In this document: one piece after another, positions 50,284 to 58,475 of the stretch
Numbering within the stretch: the stretch's first letter is position 1
Layout of the letters: each line of letters begins with the position of its first letter
Assembly: GCA_963764665.1 (NCBI GenBank)
Contig: CAVXTL010000012.1
Coordinates: 62,001 to 126,000 of the forward strand
Reading direction: 5' to 3'
Origin: JACVRW01 sp963764665
Lineage (GTDB): Bacteria > Actinomycetota > Thermoleophilia > Solirubrobacterales > Thermoleophilaceae
Length of the DNA: 64,000 nt
Position numbers and translations under genes: made by a program
The notes under the pieces: model-generated
What the model saw: the letters and a program-made list of their open reading frames with translations, nothing else
Databases searched by the model: none
Told to the model about the DNA's origin: nothing

Positions 50284-51501
50284 TCAGTGGCTCACGGCTG
50301 CGGCAGCCAGCTCCGATACGAGCCGGTCCTCATAGAAGCGCTCGAGCTTGAACGGCTCGATCAGGTCCGGAGTCCGCTCCGTGGCCACCAGCTCGGCCAG
50401 CGTCTTGCCCACGATCGGCGCCGCCTTGAAGCCGTACGTGCCCCAGCCTGAGCTCACGTGGAACCCCTCCACGTCGGTCTTGCCGAGGATCGGGCTGTAG
50501 TCGGGGCTCAGGTCGCAGAGCCCCGCCCAGCTGCGGAGGATGCGCGCCCGCTCGAGCTGTGGGAACAGCTCGAGGGTGTGCCGCGACACCTCCTGCATGA
50601 AGTTCAGGGTGCCCTGCATCCGGTAGGTGGTCCAGGGCTCGATCTCGGCGCCCATCAGCACCTCGCCGCGGTCGGTCTGCGACACGTACACGTGCATCTG
50701 CGACGACACGATCACCACGTCGAGGAACGGCTTGAGCGGCTCGGTCACGCAGGCCTGGAGGATGTGCGTGGTGATCGGCATCTGCACGCCGGCCATGTCC
50801 GAGATCAGGGAGCTCCAGCCGGCCGTGCAGTTGAGCACGACCTTCGTCCTGATCCTGCCGCGGTTGGTCTGAACCGCCTCCACGCGCCCGTTCGAGCGCT
50901 CGATGCCGGTGACCTCCGTGTACGGGTGCAGCTCGGCGCCGCCGCGGTCGGCACCTCGCGCCAGGCCCCACACCACCGCGTCGTGGCGGATCACGCCGCC
51001 GGGCGGGTGGTAGAGCGCGCCCTGGATCGGATAGACGGCGTGCGGGTCGTGCACGTTCATGGCCGGGGCCAGGCGCTTGATCTCGTCGGGGTAGACCAGG
51101 CGCGAGTCGATCCCGTTGATGCGGTTGACCTCGGCGCGGTTGGCCATCACGAACATCGCGCGATCGGAGTGCGCCAGCGTGAGGTGGCCGTTCTGCGAGA
51201 AGAGCAGGTTGAAGCCCAGCTCCGCGCCGAGGCCCTCGTAGAGCTTGAGCGACGCGTCGTAGAAGCGCGCGCCCTCGACGGTCTTGTAGTTGCTCCGCAG
51301 GATCGTGGTGTTGCGGCCGGCGGCCCCGGAGCCGATGTAGCTCTTCTCGAGCACGGCCACGTTGCCGATCCCGTGGTCCTTGGCGAGGTAGTACGCGGCG
51401 GCCAGGCCGTGCGAGCCGCCGCCCACGATCACCACGTCGTAGGAGTCCTTCAGCTCGCCTCGCTTGCGCCACATGCGGCGCGTGCGGAAGAGGTCACGCA
51501 T
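50284..51501 (-). CDS. mgdA: N-methylglutamate dehydrogenase/sarcosine oxidase beta subunit (MgdA/SoxB)
   Basis: FAD-dependent amine-oxidising subunit, 405 residues. The dinucleotide fold is YDVVIVGGGSHGLAAAYYLA. His173, in PPGGVIRHDAVVWG, is the position that carries covalent FMN in heterotetrameric sarcosine oxidase. The C-terminal LCDLSPDYSPILGKTDVEGF and SSGWGTYGFKAAPIVGK blocks are also family features. It oxidises the N-methyl group of a glycine or glutamate derivative to an imine, handed to MgdC for transfer to THF. Here it is last of the four subunits, overlapping mgdD by eight bases; in many genomes SoxB comes first. Confidence 0.93.
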   Translation of the reverse strand: MRDLFRTRRMWRKRGELKDSYDVVIVGGGSHGLAAAYYLAKDHGIGNVAVLEKSYIGSGAAGRNTTILRSNYKTVEGARFYDASLKLYEGLGAELGFNLLFSQNGHLTLAHSDRAMFVMANRAEVNRINGIDSRLVYPDEIKRLAPAMNVHDPHAVYPIQGALYHPPGGVIRHDAVVWGLARGADRGGAELHPYTEVTGIERSNGRVEAVQTNRGRIRTKVVLNCTAGWSSLISDMAGVQMPITTHILQACVTEPLKPFLDVVIVSSQMHVYVSQTDRGEVLMGAEIEPWTTYRMQGTLNFMQEVSRHTLELFPQLERARILRSWAGLCDLSPDYSPILGKTDVEGFHVSSGWGTYGFKAAPIVGKTLAELVATERTPDLIEPFKLERFYEDRLVSELAAAAVSH

Positions 51502-52195
51502 CGCCGAGCGCCTCCAGTCCCACCGGGCCGCCGCCGAGGCTCTCGGCGGCGTCGGCCACGACGGTCCACATGTAGCTGCCGAGGGCGGCGCCGAAGAGCG
51601 TCAGGTAGCGCTGCTCGGCCTCGCACAGGACCGTGCCGGGGGTGCGAGCCACCGACACCGGGCGGAAGCCGTGGACGGGCATGACGGCCGGGCGCAGGTC
51701 GACGGCGCTGAAGCGCGCGAACACCTCGCCGGCCAGCGGCCCGACCACCGTGAGCGCGGCGAACGCGGTGGTCACATCGATCACGCTGGCGGGACCGGCG
51801 CGCGCGGCGGCGGCCTCCTCGAGCCGGGCACGCAGCGTCGCCGTGTCCGCGGGCTCGCAGAGCACGAGCGCGCGCGTGGGCGTGTAGGGGCACCACCAGG
51901 CGCCGGCGGCGCGAGTGGCGCGGCCGAGCTCCAGCGACTCGCCGCCGCTGCCGGCCGCCACGAGCTGCGCCAGGTCCGCGGGGCCGGCCTGCAGCTCGAT
52001 CTTTCCGAGATGGGAGCGGTCGGCGAAGCCCACCGACGTCTCGCAGCGGCGGCGCTCGGGCTCCTCGCCGTCGATGCGCACCGCCACGTTCCAGCCGTGG
52101 CGCGTCTCGACCCGCGCCCCGGCGGCGCGCGCCTCGCGCTCCATCGGGCTGCGCGCGAGCGCCGACTCGGCGGGTGAGAGGAACTCCAGGCTCAC
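51494..52195 (-). CDS. mgdD: N-methylglutamate dehydrogenase/sarcosine oxidase gamma subunit (MgdD/SoxG)
   Basis: 233-residue subunit resembling GcvT-like folate-binding proteins (LEFLSPAESALARSPMEREA; ASVIDVTTAFAALTVVGPLA; GEVFARFSAVDLRP). It is diverged and has no obvious catalytic residues, as is usual for the gamma subunit. GTG 52195 overlaps the mgdC stop (GTGA). The overlap chain continues into mgdA. It should cap the complex and help shape the folate site. Confidence 0.85.
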   Translation of the reverse strand: MSLEFLSPAESALARSPMEREARAAGARVETRHGWNVAVRIDGEEPERRRCETSVGFADRSHLGKIELQAGPADLAQLVAAGSGGESLELGRATRAAGAWWCPYTPTRALVLCEPADTATLRARLEEAAAARAGPASVIDVTTAFAALTVVGPLAGEVFARFSAVDLRPAVMPVHGFRPVSVARTPGTVLCEAEQRYLTLFGAALGSYMWTVVADAAESLGGGPVGLEALGDA

Positions 52196-55059
52196 GAGCG
52201 GAGCACCTCGCCGTCGGGGTCGTAGAAGGGCTTGGTGACCACCGCGGCCTCGAAGTGGCTGCCCTCGTCGGAGATCGTGACGGTGGCTCCGTCCTTGGCC
52301 ATCGAGACCGGCACCCAGGCCATCCCGATCACGCCTCCGAGCTGCGGCGAGAAGCGCGCGCTCGTGACCTGCCCGACCGGCCCGTCGCCGTCCGGGAGCA
52401 CCACCGCCCCCTCCGTCGGCACGTGTCCGTTGGCGAGCGTGAAGCCCACCAGCGTGGTCTCCAGGTCCTCGCCCGCGGCGCGCTCGAGCGCCCACTTGCC
52501 GATGAAGTCCTGGTCCTTGTCGAGCTTCACGATCCAGGGCATGGCGGCCCCGAACGGAGTGGACTCCGAGTCGGTGTCCTGGCCCACGAGGATGTGCATC
52601 TTCTGGAGGCGCAGCAGCCGCTGGGGCTCGAGCCCGAAGAGGCGCAGGCCATGCGGCCGGCCGGCCTCGAGCAGAGCGTCCAAGAGGTGCTCCCCGTGCG
52701 CGGCGGGGAAGTGGAGCTCGTAGCCCACCTCCCCCACGAAGCCGATGCGCAGCAGCAGGCACGGCACGCCGGCCACCTCGGCGCGCTTCCCGTCGAGGTA
52801 CGCGAAACCCTCGGGCGAGCAGTCGAGCTCGGTGAGCGAGGAGAGGATGTCTCGCGCGCGCGGCCCGGCGAGGTTGACCGCCGAGAGCCCCTGCGTGACG
52901 TCGGTGAGATGCACGCGCAGGCCCCAGTCGGCGAGCCACCAGGAGAACCACTCGTACACGGCGCCCGCGCCGCTCGAGGTGGTGGTCACGTAGAAGCTGT
53001 CGTCGTCCAGCCGGCAGATCGTGCCGTCGTCCATGATCCGCCCGGCGTCGCTGGCCATCACGCCGTAGCGGATGCGGCCGGGGCTCAGGTTCGAGAAGCG
53101 GTTGGGGTAGAGCCGGTCGAGGAACTCGCCGGCGTCGGGGCCGCGCACGATCAGCTTGCCGAGCGTGGACACGTCGATCAGGCCGGCGGTCTCGTGCACC
53201 GCCAGCGCCTCGGCGCGCGCGTCGCCGTAGTCGTAGGCGCGCCGCCAGTCGCCCGCCCACAGGACGTTGGCGCCCAGCTCGCGGTGACGCGCGTGCATCG
53301 ACGAGCGCTTGGCGGGCTCGAAGGGGCGCCCGGCCAGCGCGCCCATCGGCACCGCGTGCCAGGGCGGCCGGGCGGTGGTGGTGCCCACGTCGGCCAGGCT
53401 CTGGCCCGTCTCCTGGGCCATCAGCCGCACCGCGGGCAGCTGGCACATGCGGCCCTGGCAGGGCCCCATCGTCGTGGTGGTGTAGCGCTTGGAGAGCTCG
53501 ATCGAGTCGTAGCCCTCCTGGACGCTGAGGTGGATGTCCTTCGTGGTCACGTCCTCGCACAGGCAGGCGAAGCACTTGCCGCGCCGCGTGCTGGTGACCG
53601 CCGGCGGCACGGCCACGTCCGGCTGGGGGCGCTTGGCGATCTCCTCACGCTCGGCATCCACGCGCTCCCGCGAGGATTCGTCGCCGAGCCCGATCGCGTG
53701 GGCGGCCTCGGCACCCGCCAAGGCGCCGGAGCGCTCGGCATCGCCGAGCTGGGCGGCTCCCACGACCTCGCCCGCCGCATGCAGCCCGTCGGGCAGCTCG
53801 CGAAGCGCGAAGTGGCCGAGCCGCTCGTCGTAGCCGGTCCTGGCGCCCGACTGGGTGAGCAGCGACGTGGCGGGCGCGCTGCCTCCGGACACCGCGAGCA
53901 GGTCGCAGGTGAGCGTGACCTCGCCCGCCCCGCCCTCGCCGGCGCCGGGCGGGCCGAGCGTGACCCGCTGGAGCGCCGAGCGGCCCTCGGCCTGCAGAAC
54001 CGTGGCCCCCTGGAGCACGTTCACGCCCCGGCTCGTCAGCTGATCGAGCGCGTCGCTCGCGGCCTCCTCGCGGAGGTCGGCCACGGCGGCCAGCTCCACG
54101 CCGTAATCGAGCAGCGCCACGGCCGCCTCGAGCCCGCGGTCGTCGACCGTGGCCACCACCGCCCGGCTGCCTGGACTGAGGCCGTAGAGCGCGGCCAGGC
54201 GCACGGCGCCGCCGGAGAGCATCACTCCGGGCAGGTCGTTCCCCGGGAACAGCAGCGGCTGCTCGATCGACCCGGTGGCGTAGACGATCTCACGGGCGCG
54301 CACCTGGTGGAGCGTGCCGCCCTGCCACACCGGCACGAGCCCGTCGAACGCGCCCAGCGCGGGCGCCGCCGACAGCACCTCCACGCCGAGATCGCGCGCC
54401 CGCGCTGCGAGCTCGCGAGCGCGGAGGTGATGTCCCTCGGCGAGCAGGCGCCCGCCGGGCTCCGCGCCCTCGTCGGCCAGCACCACGTCAGCGCCCAGCT
54501 CGGCCGCCGCAATCGCCGCGCTGAGGCCCGCCGCGCCGCCCCCGACCACGAGCAGGTCCGCGTGACGGCGCCGGTACTCGGTGCGCCACTCGCGCTCCTC
54601 CTGGTCCTTGCGGAGCTTCCCGAGCCCGGCCGCGTGACGCAGCACCTTCTCGTACAGCGGCCACAGCCGCCGCGGGCGGATGAAGGTCTTGTAGTAGAAG
54701 CCGGGCGGGGTGAAGGGCCCGCCGAAGAGGTCGGTGGCGCGCATGGCGTCGAACTCCAGCGACGGGCTGGCGTTCATGTGCTCGACGCGCATGCCCTCGC
54801 GCAGCGGCTCGGTGCAGGCGCGCACGCCGGGAGCGCCGTCCACCTGCACGAGGCAGTTGGGGCACTGGCCGGCGCAGCACATGAGGCCGCGGCGGCGGTG
54901 GTACTTGAAGCTCCGCGAGAAGGTGCGCTGTCCGCCGGCGTAGAGCGCCGAGCCGATCGTGTCTCCCTCGAGCCCCTTCACGTCCTTGCCGTCGAAGCTG
55001 AACGCCACCTCGCGCTCGCGGTCGATGCGCTCGCCGTCGCGAGGCGGCAGGCGGCTCAT
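52192..55059 (-). CDS. mgdC: N-methylglutamate dehydrogenase/sarcosine oxidase alpha subunit (MgdC/SoxA) with BFD-like cysteines
   Basis: 955-residue large subunit. An N-terminal 2Fe-2S-ferredoxin-like domain (20-95; C61, C62, C66 and C69 in LMCCAGQCPNCLVQVDG) is followed by a dinucleotide-binding domain (LLVVGGGAAGLSAAIAAAEL, ~169) and a central domain. The C-terminal aminomethyltransferase domain (about 560-955) binds THF and receives the methylene group. Unusual: residues 496-539 read KCFACLCEDVTTKDI ... MGPCQGRMC, with C499, C501, C534 and C539 in BFD-type [2Fe-2S] spacing. As I recall, canonical sarcosine oxidases lack these cysteines. Together with its mgs/gmaS neighbours this suggests a dehydrogenase passing electrons to a carrier rather than an oxygen-using oxidase. 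Confidence 0.9.
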   Translation of the reverse strand: MSRLPPRDGERIDREREVAFSFDGKDVKGLEGDTIGSALYAGGQRTFSRSFKYHRRRGLMCCAGQCPNCLVQVDGAPGVRACTEPLREGMRVEHMNASPSLEFDAMRATDLFGGPFTPPGFYYKTFIRPRRLWPLYEKVLRHAAGLGKLRKDQEEREWRTEYRRRHADLLVVGGGAAGLSAAIAAAELGADVVLADEGAEPGGRLLAEGHHLRARELAARARDLGVEVLSAAPALGAFDGLVPVWQGGTLHQVRAREIVYATGSIEQPLLFPGNDLPGVMLSGGAVRLAALYGLSPGSRAVVATVDDRGLEAAVALLDYGVELAAVADLREEAASDALDQLTSRGVNVLQGATVLQAEGRSALQRVTLGPPGAGEGGAGEVTLTCDLLAVSGGSAPATSLLTQSGARTGYDERLGHFALRELPDGLHAAGEVVGAAQLGDAERSGALAGAEAAHAIGLGDESSRERVDAEREEIAKRPQPDVAVPPAVTSTRRGKCFACLCEDVTTKDIHLSVQEGYDSIELSKRYTTTTMGPCQGRMCQLPAVRLMAQETGQSLADVGTTTARPPWHAVPMGALAGRPFEPAKRSSMHARHRELGANVLWAGDWRRAYDYGDARAEALAVHETAGLIDVSTLGKLIVRGPDAGEFLDRLYPNRFSNLSPGRIRYGVMASDAGRIMDDGTICRLDDDSFYVTTTSSGAGAVYEWFSWWLADWGLRVHLTDVTQGLSAVNLAGPRARDILSSLTELDCSPEGFAYLDGKRAEVAGVPCLLLRIGFVGEVGYELHFPAAHGEHLLDALLEAGRPHGLRLFGLEPQRLLRLQKMHILVGQDTDSESTPFGAAMPWIVKLDKDQDFIGKWALERAAGEDLETTLVGFTLANGHVPTEGAVVLPDGDGPVGQVTSARFSPQLGGVIGMAWVPVSMAKDGATVTISDEGSHFEAAVVTKPFYDPDGEVLRS

Positions 55060-55316
55060 GCGGGCGGCTCCGGCAGCTCGGTGAGCAGCACCTCATTGGT
55101 GCGCGTGTCGCGCTCGGCGAGGAACCACGCGCCGCAGCCGGAGCGGTGGCACCACCACTCGCGCTGGACGCCGGCGACGTTGCGGCGGAAGTAGTTGTAG
55201 ACCCCGAGCTCCCGCTCAGACGGATCCGAGCGCGGGCGCGGATTGATCTCGCCCCCGAAGCCGAAGTCGGTGACCTCTCTCGGGCCGCAGTTGGGGCAGG
55301 TCAGGACGTAGCTCAA
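55056..55316 (-). CDS. mgdB: N-methylglutamate dehydrogenase/sarcosine oxidase delta subunit (MgdB/SoxD)
   Basis: Short zinc-binding subunit of 86 residues. The metal ligands are C7 and C10 (TCPNCG) with H57 and C61 (WCHRSGC), the CxxC...HxxxC arrangement of heterotetrameric sarcosine oxidase delta subunits. The REVTDFGFGGE and YNYFRRN segments also match. It is first of the four Mgd genes in transcription order and overlaps mgdC by four bases. A 46-bp gap separates it from mgsC. Confidence 0.92.
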   Translation of the reverse strand: MSYVLTCPNCGPREVTDFGFGGEINPRPRSDPSERELGVYNYFRRNVAGVQREWWCHRSGCGAWFLAERDTRTNEVLLTELPEPPA

Positions 55317-55362
55317 GTGCGTCTCGCTGGCCGCGGCATCTTATACAAATTGGTCTAAAGGA

Positions 55363-56706
55363 TCAACCGGACGGGGTGGGCGGGCCCGGAATCCAGCCGG
55401 TGCCTGCGAGCGGCACGCGCGCCATCGCCGCCGCTTCGAGGGTGAGCGCCGCCAGATCCTCGGGCTCGAGGTTGTGCACGTGGGACTTCCCGCAGGCGCG
55501 CGCGATCGTCTGCGCCTCCAGGACCATCGTCCGCAGGTAGTTGGCCAGCCGGCGCCCGCCGAGCTCCGCGTCGAAGCGCGCGGCCAGCTCCTCGTCCTGG
55601 GTCGAGATACCGGCTGGGTCCCTGCCCTCGTGCCAGTCGTCGTAGTAGCCGGCCGACGTGCCGAGCTCGGCGTAGCCGTCCTCGAACTCCGGCGAGTTGT
55701 CGCCGAGCGCGATGATCGCCGCGACCCCGATCGACACCGCGTCGGCGCCGAGCGCCAGCGCCTTGGCCACGTCGGCGCCCGTGCGGATCCCGCCCGACAC
55801 GATCAGCTGCACCTCGCGGTGCACGCCGAGGTCGAGCAATGCGTCCACGGCGGGGCGGATGGCGGCGAGCGTCGGGATGCCCACGTGCTCGATGAACACC
55901 TCCTGCGTAGCGGCCGTGCCGCCCTGCATGCCGTCCAGCACCACCACGTCGGCGCCGGACTTCACGGCCAGGGCCGTGTCGAAGTAGGGCCGCGTGGCGC
56001 CGACCTTCACGAACACCGGCTTCTCCCAGTCGGTGATCTCGCGCAGCTCGTGGATCTTGATCTCGAGGTCGTCGGGCCCCGTCCAGTCGGGGTGCCGGCA
56101 CGCGCTGCGCTGGTCGATCCCCTTGGGGAGGTCGCGCATCTCGGCCACGCGGTCCGAGATCTTCTGGCCGAGCAGCATCCCCCCTCCCCCCGGCTTGGCG
56201 CCCTGGCCGACCACGATCTCGATCGCGTCGGCGCGGCGGAGGTCGTCGGGATTCATGCCGTAGCGCGACGGAAGCAGCTGGTAGACGAGCTTGCTCGAGT
56301 GCTCGCGCTCCTCGGGCGTCATGCCGCCGTCCCCGGTCGTCGTGCTCGTGCCCACGGCGCTCGCGCCGCGGCCGAGCGCCTCCTTCGCCGGCGCCGACAG
56401 CGCGCCGAAGCTCATGCCGGCGATCGTGACCGGGATGTCGAGGTGGATCGGCTTGGAGGCGTGGCGCGCGCCGAGGATCACGTCGGTGTCGCAGCGCTCC
56501 CGGTACCCCTCCAGCGGATAGCGCGACATGCTGGCTCCGAGGAACAGCAGGTCGTCGAAGTGCGGCACGCGGCGCTTGGCGCCGAAGCCGCGGATGTCGT
56601 AGATGCCCTCGCGCGCGGCGCGCTGGATCTCGTGAATGACGTCTCGGTCGAACAGCGCCGACTCGCGCAGGCCGGGCCGCCGCCCCGGCGACTCGCTCAT
56701 CGCCAT
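55363..56706 (-). CDS. mgsC: N-methylglutamate synthase FMN subunit (MgsC; glutamate synthase-type)
   Basis: 447-residue FMN-binding domain equivalent to the central part of the glutamate synthase large subunit. Features: DIPVTIAGMSFGALSAPAKE, GTSTTTGDGGMTPEER, EIVVGQGAKPGGGGMLLG, VFVKVGATRP, VLDGMQGGTAATQEVFIEH and SGGIRTGADVAKALALGADA. It catalyses reductive transfer of the methylamino group to 2-oxoglutarate in MgsABC. The three domains of GltB are on three separate genes, and the small subunit GltD is absent, as in mgs and glx loci. The 34-bp gap to mgsB is the longest within the mgs part. Confidence 0.92.
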   Translation of the reverse strand: MAMSESPGRRPGLRESALFDRDVIHEIQRAAREGIYDIRGFGAKRRVPHFDDLLFLGASMSRYPLEGYRERCDTDVILGARHASKPIHLDIPVTIAGMSFGALSAPAKEALGRGASAVGTSTTTGDGGMTPEEREHSSKLVYQLLPSRYGMNPDDLRRADAIEIVVGQGAKPGGGGMLLGQKISDRVAEMRDLPKGIDQRSACRHPDWTGPDDLEIKIHELREITDWEKPVFVKVGATRPYFDTALAVKSGADVVVLDGMQGGTAATQEVFIEHVGIPTLAAIRPAVDALLDLGVHREVQLIVSGGIRTGADVAKALALGADAVSIGVAAIIALGDNSPEFEDGYAELGTSAGYYDDWHEGRDPAGISTQDEELAARFDAELGGRRLANYLRTMVLEAQTIARACGKSHVHNLEPEDLAALTLEAAAMARVPLAGTGWIPGPPTPSG

Positions 56707-56740
56707 GTGCGAGGGGACCGGCTCGGCCGGGACCGGAGCA

Positions 56741-57451
56741 TCAGTATTCCCCCGCGTTGTCGAGATGGAAGTTGTAGAGCCGGCGCGCGGAGCCGTAGCG
56801 CCGGAACTGCCCCGGCTCGGCCCCGGTGACCTCGCCGCGCTCGAGCAGCTCGCCCAGCTCGGTCAGGTGCTCCTCGCGCATCTCCTTCTCGACGCAGTCG
56901 GCGCCGAGGCACGCGGCGGCGCCGCGGACGTAGAGGCGCGCCTCGTAGATCGAGTCGCCGAGCGCCTCGCCGGCGTCGCCGCACACCACGAGCCGGCCCT
57001 TCTGCGCCATGAAGGCGCTCATGTGCCCGACGGAGCCGTGCACGACGATGTCCACGCCCTTCATCGAGATGCCGCAGCGCGCCGAGGCATCGCCGCGGAT
57101 CACGAGCAGGCCGCCCCGGCCGGTGGCGCCGGCGGACTGGCTGGCGTTCCCGTCCACCACCACCGTGCCGGACATGATGTTCTCGGCCACGCCCACTCCG
57201 GCGTTGCCATGCACGCGCACGGTGGCGTGCTTGTTCATGCCGGCGCAGTAGTAGCCGGCGTGGCCCTCGATCTCGACCTCGATCGGAGCATCGATCCCGG
57301 CCGCGAGAGCGTGGGCCCCGCGCGGGTTGGTCACGCGCCAGCGCACTGGCCCGTCGTCCCCGACCGTGTGCAGCGCAGCGTTCAGCTCGCGCAGCGGAGT
57401 CACGGCCAGGTCGACCTCTCGGGCGTCGAGCCCGCTCTCCACCGCGCCCAT
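56741..57451 (-). CDS. mgsB: N-methylglutamate synthase GXGXG subunit (MgsB)
   Basis: 236 residues forming a right-handed beta-helix like the C-terminal GXGXG domain of glutamate synthase. Repeating patterns: GYYCAGMNKHATVRVHGNAG, MSGTVVVDGNASQSAGATGR and GISMKGVDIVVHGSVGHMSA. It closes the ammonia or methylamine tunnel between the amidotransferase and FMN subunits. ATG 57451 overlaps the mgsA stop (ATGA). Confidence 0.9.
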   Translation of the reverse strand: MGAVESGLDAREVDLAVTPLRELNAALHTVGDDGPVRWRVTNPRGAHALAAGIDAPIEVEIEGHAGYYCAGMNKHATVRVHGNAGVGVAENIMSGTVVVDGNASQSAGATGRGGLLVIRGDASARCGISMKGVDIVVHGSVGHMSAFMAQKGRLVVCGDAGEALGDSIYEARLYVRGAAACLGADCVEKEMREEHLTELGELLERGEVTGAEPGQFRRYGSARRLYNFHLDNAGEY

Positions 57452-58350
57452 CAGACGGGAGCCCGCTCCCAGCTGTAGACGTGCCCGGGCTCGGGCTCCC
57501 ACACCACCGCGTTCTCGGCGCCCGGCAGCACCGCGATCGCGCGGTACTCGGACGCCATCGCAACCCAGTCGTCGGTCTCGGCCATCACCGCCGGCTTGCA
57601 CGCGATCGGGTCGCGCAGGACCGCGAAGCCCTCGGCAGTGCCGACCGCGAACGTGTAGAAGCCGTCGAGGTCGTCGAGGCAGCCCTCGAGGGCCTGCTCC
57701 AGCGAGGCGCCCTCGCTCATCCGGTGGGTGAGGTACCCGGCCGCCACCTCGGAGTCGTTGTCGGTCTGGAACTCGATGCCCTCGCGGCGGAGGCGCTGGC
57801 GCAGCCGGTTGTGATTCGACAGGGAGCCGTTGTGCACGAGGCAGAGATCGAGCCCGGTCGAGAACGGGTGCGAGTGCTCGGTGGTCACGCGGCTCTCGGT
57901 GGCCATCCGCGTGTGTCCGAGCGCGTGGCTCCCCTCGAGGTCGCGAAGCGCGAAGCGCTCGACGAACTCGCGCGGCGAGCCGGCCTCCTTGAAGATCTCG
58001 ATGGTCTGCCCGGCGCTCATCACGCGCAGCTCGGGGCGATGCTCGTGCAGCCACGCCTGGGCCACCTCGGCGTCGGCCTCGACCACGATCACCGCGTGGC
58101 TCCCGCGCAGCTGCGGCTCGCCGGCCCCGAACTCGCCGTCCAGGGCCGCGCGGACCGAGGCCCAGTCGTAGCCCGGCGGGCCGAACAGCGACACCTTCGA
58201 GGAGCCGGAGGGCGCGGGCTCGCGGTAGAACGCCACTCCCGCGCTGTCCGGGCCGCGGTCGCTCAGCTGGAGCAGCATCTCCCCGAGGTGGCCCCCGAGC
58301 GACCCACTCACGTCGAGCGATTTGGAGAAGAGTCCGGCGATTCCACACAT
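57451..58350 (-). CDS. mgsA: N-methylglutamate synthase amidotransferase subunit (MgsA; class II glutaminase-type)
   Basis: 299 residues from ATG 58350, so that Cys2 becomes the N-terminal nucleophile (MCGIAGLFSKSLDVSG). LLQLSDRGPDSAGVAFYREP, GHTRMATESRVTTEHSHPF and LVHNGSLSNHNRLRQRL are class II amidotransferase landmarks. In MgsABC it cleaves gamma-glutamylmethylamide and channels methylamine onward. It is the first gene of a twelve-gene minus-strand run and faces gmaS across a 125-bp divergent promoter with a palindrome. Related glx proteins are the alternative. Confidence 0.92.
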   Translation of the reverse strand: MCGIAGLFSKSLDVSGSLGGHLGEMLLQLSDRGPDSAGVAFYREPAPSGSSKVSLFGPPGYDWASVRAALDGEFGAGEPQLRGSHAVIVVEADAEVAQAWLHEHRPELRVMSAGQTIEIFKEAGSPREFVERFALRDLEGSHALGHTRMATESRVTTEHSHPFSTGLDLCLVHNGSLSNHNRLRQRLRREGIEFQTDNDSEVAAGYLTHRMSEGASLEQALEGCLDDLDGFYTFAVGTAEGFAVLRDPIACKPAVMAETDDWVAMASEYRAIAVLPGAENAVVWEPEPGHVYSWERAPV

Positions 58351-58421
58351 GAGACCACCGAGTCTAGGGTCGGCCCATGTGCAGACCCACGTTCTCCGGC
58401 GCACAATTCAGGGCCCCGATG

Positions 58422-58436
58422 TGTGCGGTTCGCACA
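58422..58436. promoter_or_regulatory. Operator palindrome in the mgs/gmaS divergent promoter
   Basis: TGTGCG-GTT-CGCACA, roughly central in the 125-bp gap between mgsA (start 58350) and gmaS (start 58476). A close variant is at 62205 upstream of the PucR/Amt pair. Confidence 0.7.
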
Positions 58437-58475
58437 TTGTCCGCGGGCACCGCGAGCGGATAGTTTGCGGGGCCG

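Noticed and set aside
52174..55194. 1006-residue plus-strand frame
   Set aside because: Complement of the mgdC/mgdD genes; no motifs of its own.
55363..57451. Interpretation as an ordinary glutamate synthase
   Set aside because: Amidotransferase, FMN and GXGXG domains are on three genes, no GltD is present, and they are joined to SoxA-type and GmaS-type genes.
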